NCBI GenBank assembly: GCA_026196445.1
Contig: JAPHTE010000188.1
Span: 1-13,866 of the forward strand
Direction: 5' to 3'
Origin: Lysobacterales bacterium
Lineage (GTDB): Bacteria > Pseudomonadota > Gammaproteobacteria > Xanthomonadales > SZUA-36
Length of the DNA stretch: 13,866 nt
Part shown: positions 12,655 through 13,866 of the stretch, in pieces
How the letters are laid out: each line of letters starts with the position of its first letter
Numbering within the stretch: the stretch's first letter is position 1
Program-made: the position numbers and the translations under genes
The notes under the pieces: generated by a model
Told to the model about the DNA's origin: nothing
Database searches by the model: none
Seen by the model: the letters and a program-made list of their open reading frames with translations, nothing else

Positions 12655-13866
12655 ATGAACATCCTCCTGATAACGCTGGAGCCCCCGTTGGAACCGGACC
12701 TGGTCGCGACCGGCAACGCGGTACGCACTGGACAATTGGGAAGTGCCTTGAGCGGCGCAGGCCACCGCGTCAGCCAGGTCTGGCTGGACCAACGCGACGG
12801 TAGACACCCGCAGGCTTTCCAGAACCGGGACCAGTTGCAGTCCGTCATCACCCAACAGCAACCGGAAGCCATCCTGGTCGCTTACTGGGAACTGCTGGAC
12901 CTGTTACCTTTTGAACTCACGCAGCCGGTCATCGTTGACTTCGTGGCACCGAGACCGCTGGAATTGCTTTTTGAACATCCGGAACGGGTCGGCCCCGAGT
13001 TGCTCCGACTGCAGGGTAACCTGTCAAAATGCGACCTGGTACTGGCTGGGACCGAAGCCCAACGTGACCTGCTCCGGTTCACCTTGCTCGGCGCCGGGTT
13101 TGACTTACGCGGCTGTGAACCTATCGTGGTCGTGCCCCTGGCCGCAGAGGCTGTTGGTGGTCCGGAATCCGACCCTGTTAAGGACGGGTGGACCCTGGTC
13201 GGCGGCGGTGTCAGCTGGCCATGGCGGCAATCCGGGGAATACTGGCAAGCCATCCAGTCCATGAAAGACGACCCATCGTTAGCGGCCCCACGCCTGGTGC
13301 TGTTCGGCGGACAGTATCGCTGGCATGAATCGGTGCTGGAGGCCGAAGGCCGGAACAAGCCGTTACAGCCCGGGACAAGCGACGATGGAACAGCGACCGA
13401 AGGCCTTGAACCCTATTCCCACTTCAGCCATTTCCTGCGCACCTCCGCCCATATCGGACTGGAAGTCGCAAACTACAACATCGAAAGAAAATACAGCCAG
13501 TCTTTCCGCTCACTGGAGTTCCTGCGCCACGGCTTGCCGTTGATCTGCAACGATTACTTGCCGATCGCCAACCTGGTAAAGCATTACAGAGCCGGCTGGA
13601 CCATCGGCGGACCGGAAGAACTGGCAGGCCTGCTGCGCGAAATCACGTCAAAGCCGGACGAATGGAAAGCACGTTCGGCAAACGCGTTACGATTGGTGAA
13701 AGAGGTTTTGAATCCGGATGTTGCCGCCAGGCCCTTATTGGATTGGCTGGAATTGCCGTCCAAGGCACCGCAATTGCCTCGTATGAGAGGCTCTAACCCG
13801 CCGGCAGCCCTGGGCAAGCCATCGTTGCCGGAACGGATCAAACGCCAGGCCAGCTTGCTCAGGCAC
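12655..13866 (+). CDS. Putative GT-B fold glycosyltransferase (C-terminus beyond window)
   Basis: Probably transfers a sugar from a nucleotide-sugar donor to an unknown acceptor in envelope or surface polysaccharide synthesis; the specific reaction cannot be named. Seen: 404 codons open to the right edge. The N-terminus MNILLIT is a first Rossmann strand, followed by GNAVRTGQLGSALSGAGHRV (about 20-39), the usual GT-B loop and helix. CDLVLAGTEAQRDLL lies at the end of the N domain. The C domain begins near residue 179 (WTLVGGGVSWPW) and contains a donor-site-like segment at about 274-310 (QSFRSLEFLRHGLPLICNDY) and AGWTIGGPEELAGLL. The last 30 residues are basic and Pro-rich, outside the GT fold. 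It starts 25 bases after mgtE; GTG 12649 two codons upstream is an alternative start, and neither has a clear ribosome site. Expression with mgtE is likely by proximity. Confidence 0.72.
   Translation, partial: MNILLITLEPPLEPDLVATGNAVRTGQLGSALSGAGHRVSQVWLDQRDGRHPQAFQNRDQLQSVITQQQPEAILVAYWELLDLLPFELTQPVIVDFVAPRPLELLFEHPERVGPELLRLQGNLSKCDLVLAGTEAQRDLLRFTLLGAGFDLRGCEPIVVVPLAAEAVGGPESDPVKDGWTLVGGGVSWPWRQSGEYWQAIQSMKDDPSLAAPRLVLFGGQYRWHESVLEAEGRNKPLQPGTSDDGTATEGLEPYSHFSHFLRTSAHIGLEVANYNIERKYSQSFRSLEFLRHGLPLICNDYLPIANLVKHYRAGWTIGGPEELAGLLREITSKPDEWKARSANALRLVKEVLNPDVAARPLLDWLELPSKAPQLPRMRGSNPPAALGKPSLPERIKRQASLLRH

Noticed and set aside
11742..12872. Minus-strand open frame (about 376 codons) opposite the end of mgtE and the start of the glycosyltransferase
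   Set aside because: It overlaps well-supported mgtE coding sequence, spans an unrelated gene junction, and its translation is low-complexity, His/Asp/Arg/Gln-rich, with no domain.
1..13866. Mobile elements, CRISPR arrays, toxin-antitoxin or defence genes, tRNA or rRNA
   Set aside because: None was seen on either strand by reading the sequence; every long stretch is explained by conserved chromosomal genes. A tool-based tRNA or repeat scan was not possible.

Overview
The window looks like the chromosome of a gammaproteobacterium, outside the well-studied enteric and pseudomonad groups as far as I can tell. The main clue is the gene order CaCA exchanger (yrbG)-kdsD-kdsC-lptC-lptA-lptB-rpoN-hpf-ptsN-rapZ. 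This is the classic gammaproteobacterial LPS-transport / sigma-54 / PTS-Ntr neighbourhood, with ibaG-murA pointing the other way just upstream, as in Escherichia coli. Nearly all the DNA is coding, and most proteins align by eye with their E. coli counterparts along their whole length. I see no transposase, integrase, phage gene, CRISPR array, tRNA or rRNA.

Minus strand, 1-3004 (transcribed right to left): ibaG (BolA-like iron-sulfur partner), murA (first committed step of peptidoglycan synthesis, GTG start, probable terminator), then pntA (alpha subunit of the proton-translocating transhydrogenase), which runs off the left edge. The 190-base murA-pntA gap holds a near-perfect inverted repeat downstream of a candidate -10 box.

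Divergent gap, 3005-3275: this is where the mlaFEDCB lipid-transport genes sit in E. coli, and they are absent here. The gap holds a candidate 25-residue ORF with a strong Shine-Dalgarno on the minus strand, a consensus TATAAT on the plus strand inside that ORF, and a 10-base palindrome.

Plus strand, 3276-7706: a cation/proton (or calcium) antiporter-like protein, then KdsD and KdsC (two steps of Kdo synthesis), then LptC, LptA and LptB (energy source and periplasmic bridge of LPS export). The genes from kdsD to lptB abut or overlap and probably form one transcript that couples Kdo supply to LPS export.

Plus strand, 7731-11086: RpoN (sigma-54), HPF (ribosome hibernation), PtsN (EIIA-Ntr) and RapZ. 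Unlike E. coli there is no npr after rapZ, and unlike many other proteobacteria there are no hprK/ptsH/ptsI genes between ptsN and mgtE.

Plus strand, 11217-13866: MgtE magnesium channel, followed closely by a putative GT-B glycosyltransferase that runs off the right edge and is the least understood protein here.

Most of the window is conserved housekeeping DNA. I found no convincing new multi-gene system. The items most worth a second look are the small ORF at 3117-3194, the inverted repeat before pntA, the missing PTS phosphodonor genes beside ptsN-rapZ, and the glycosyltransferase after mgtE.
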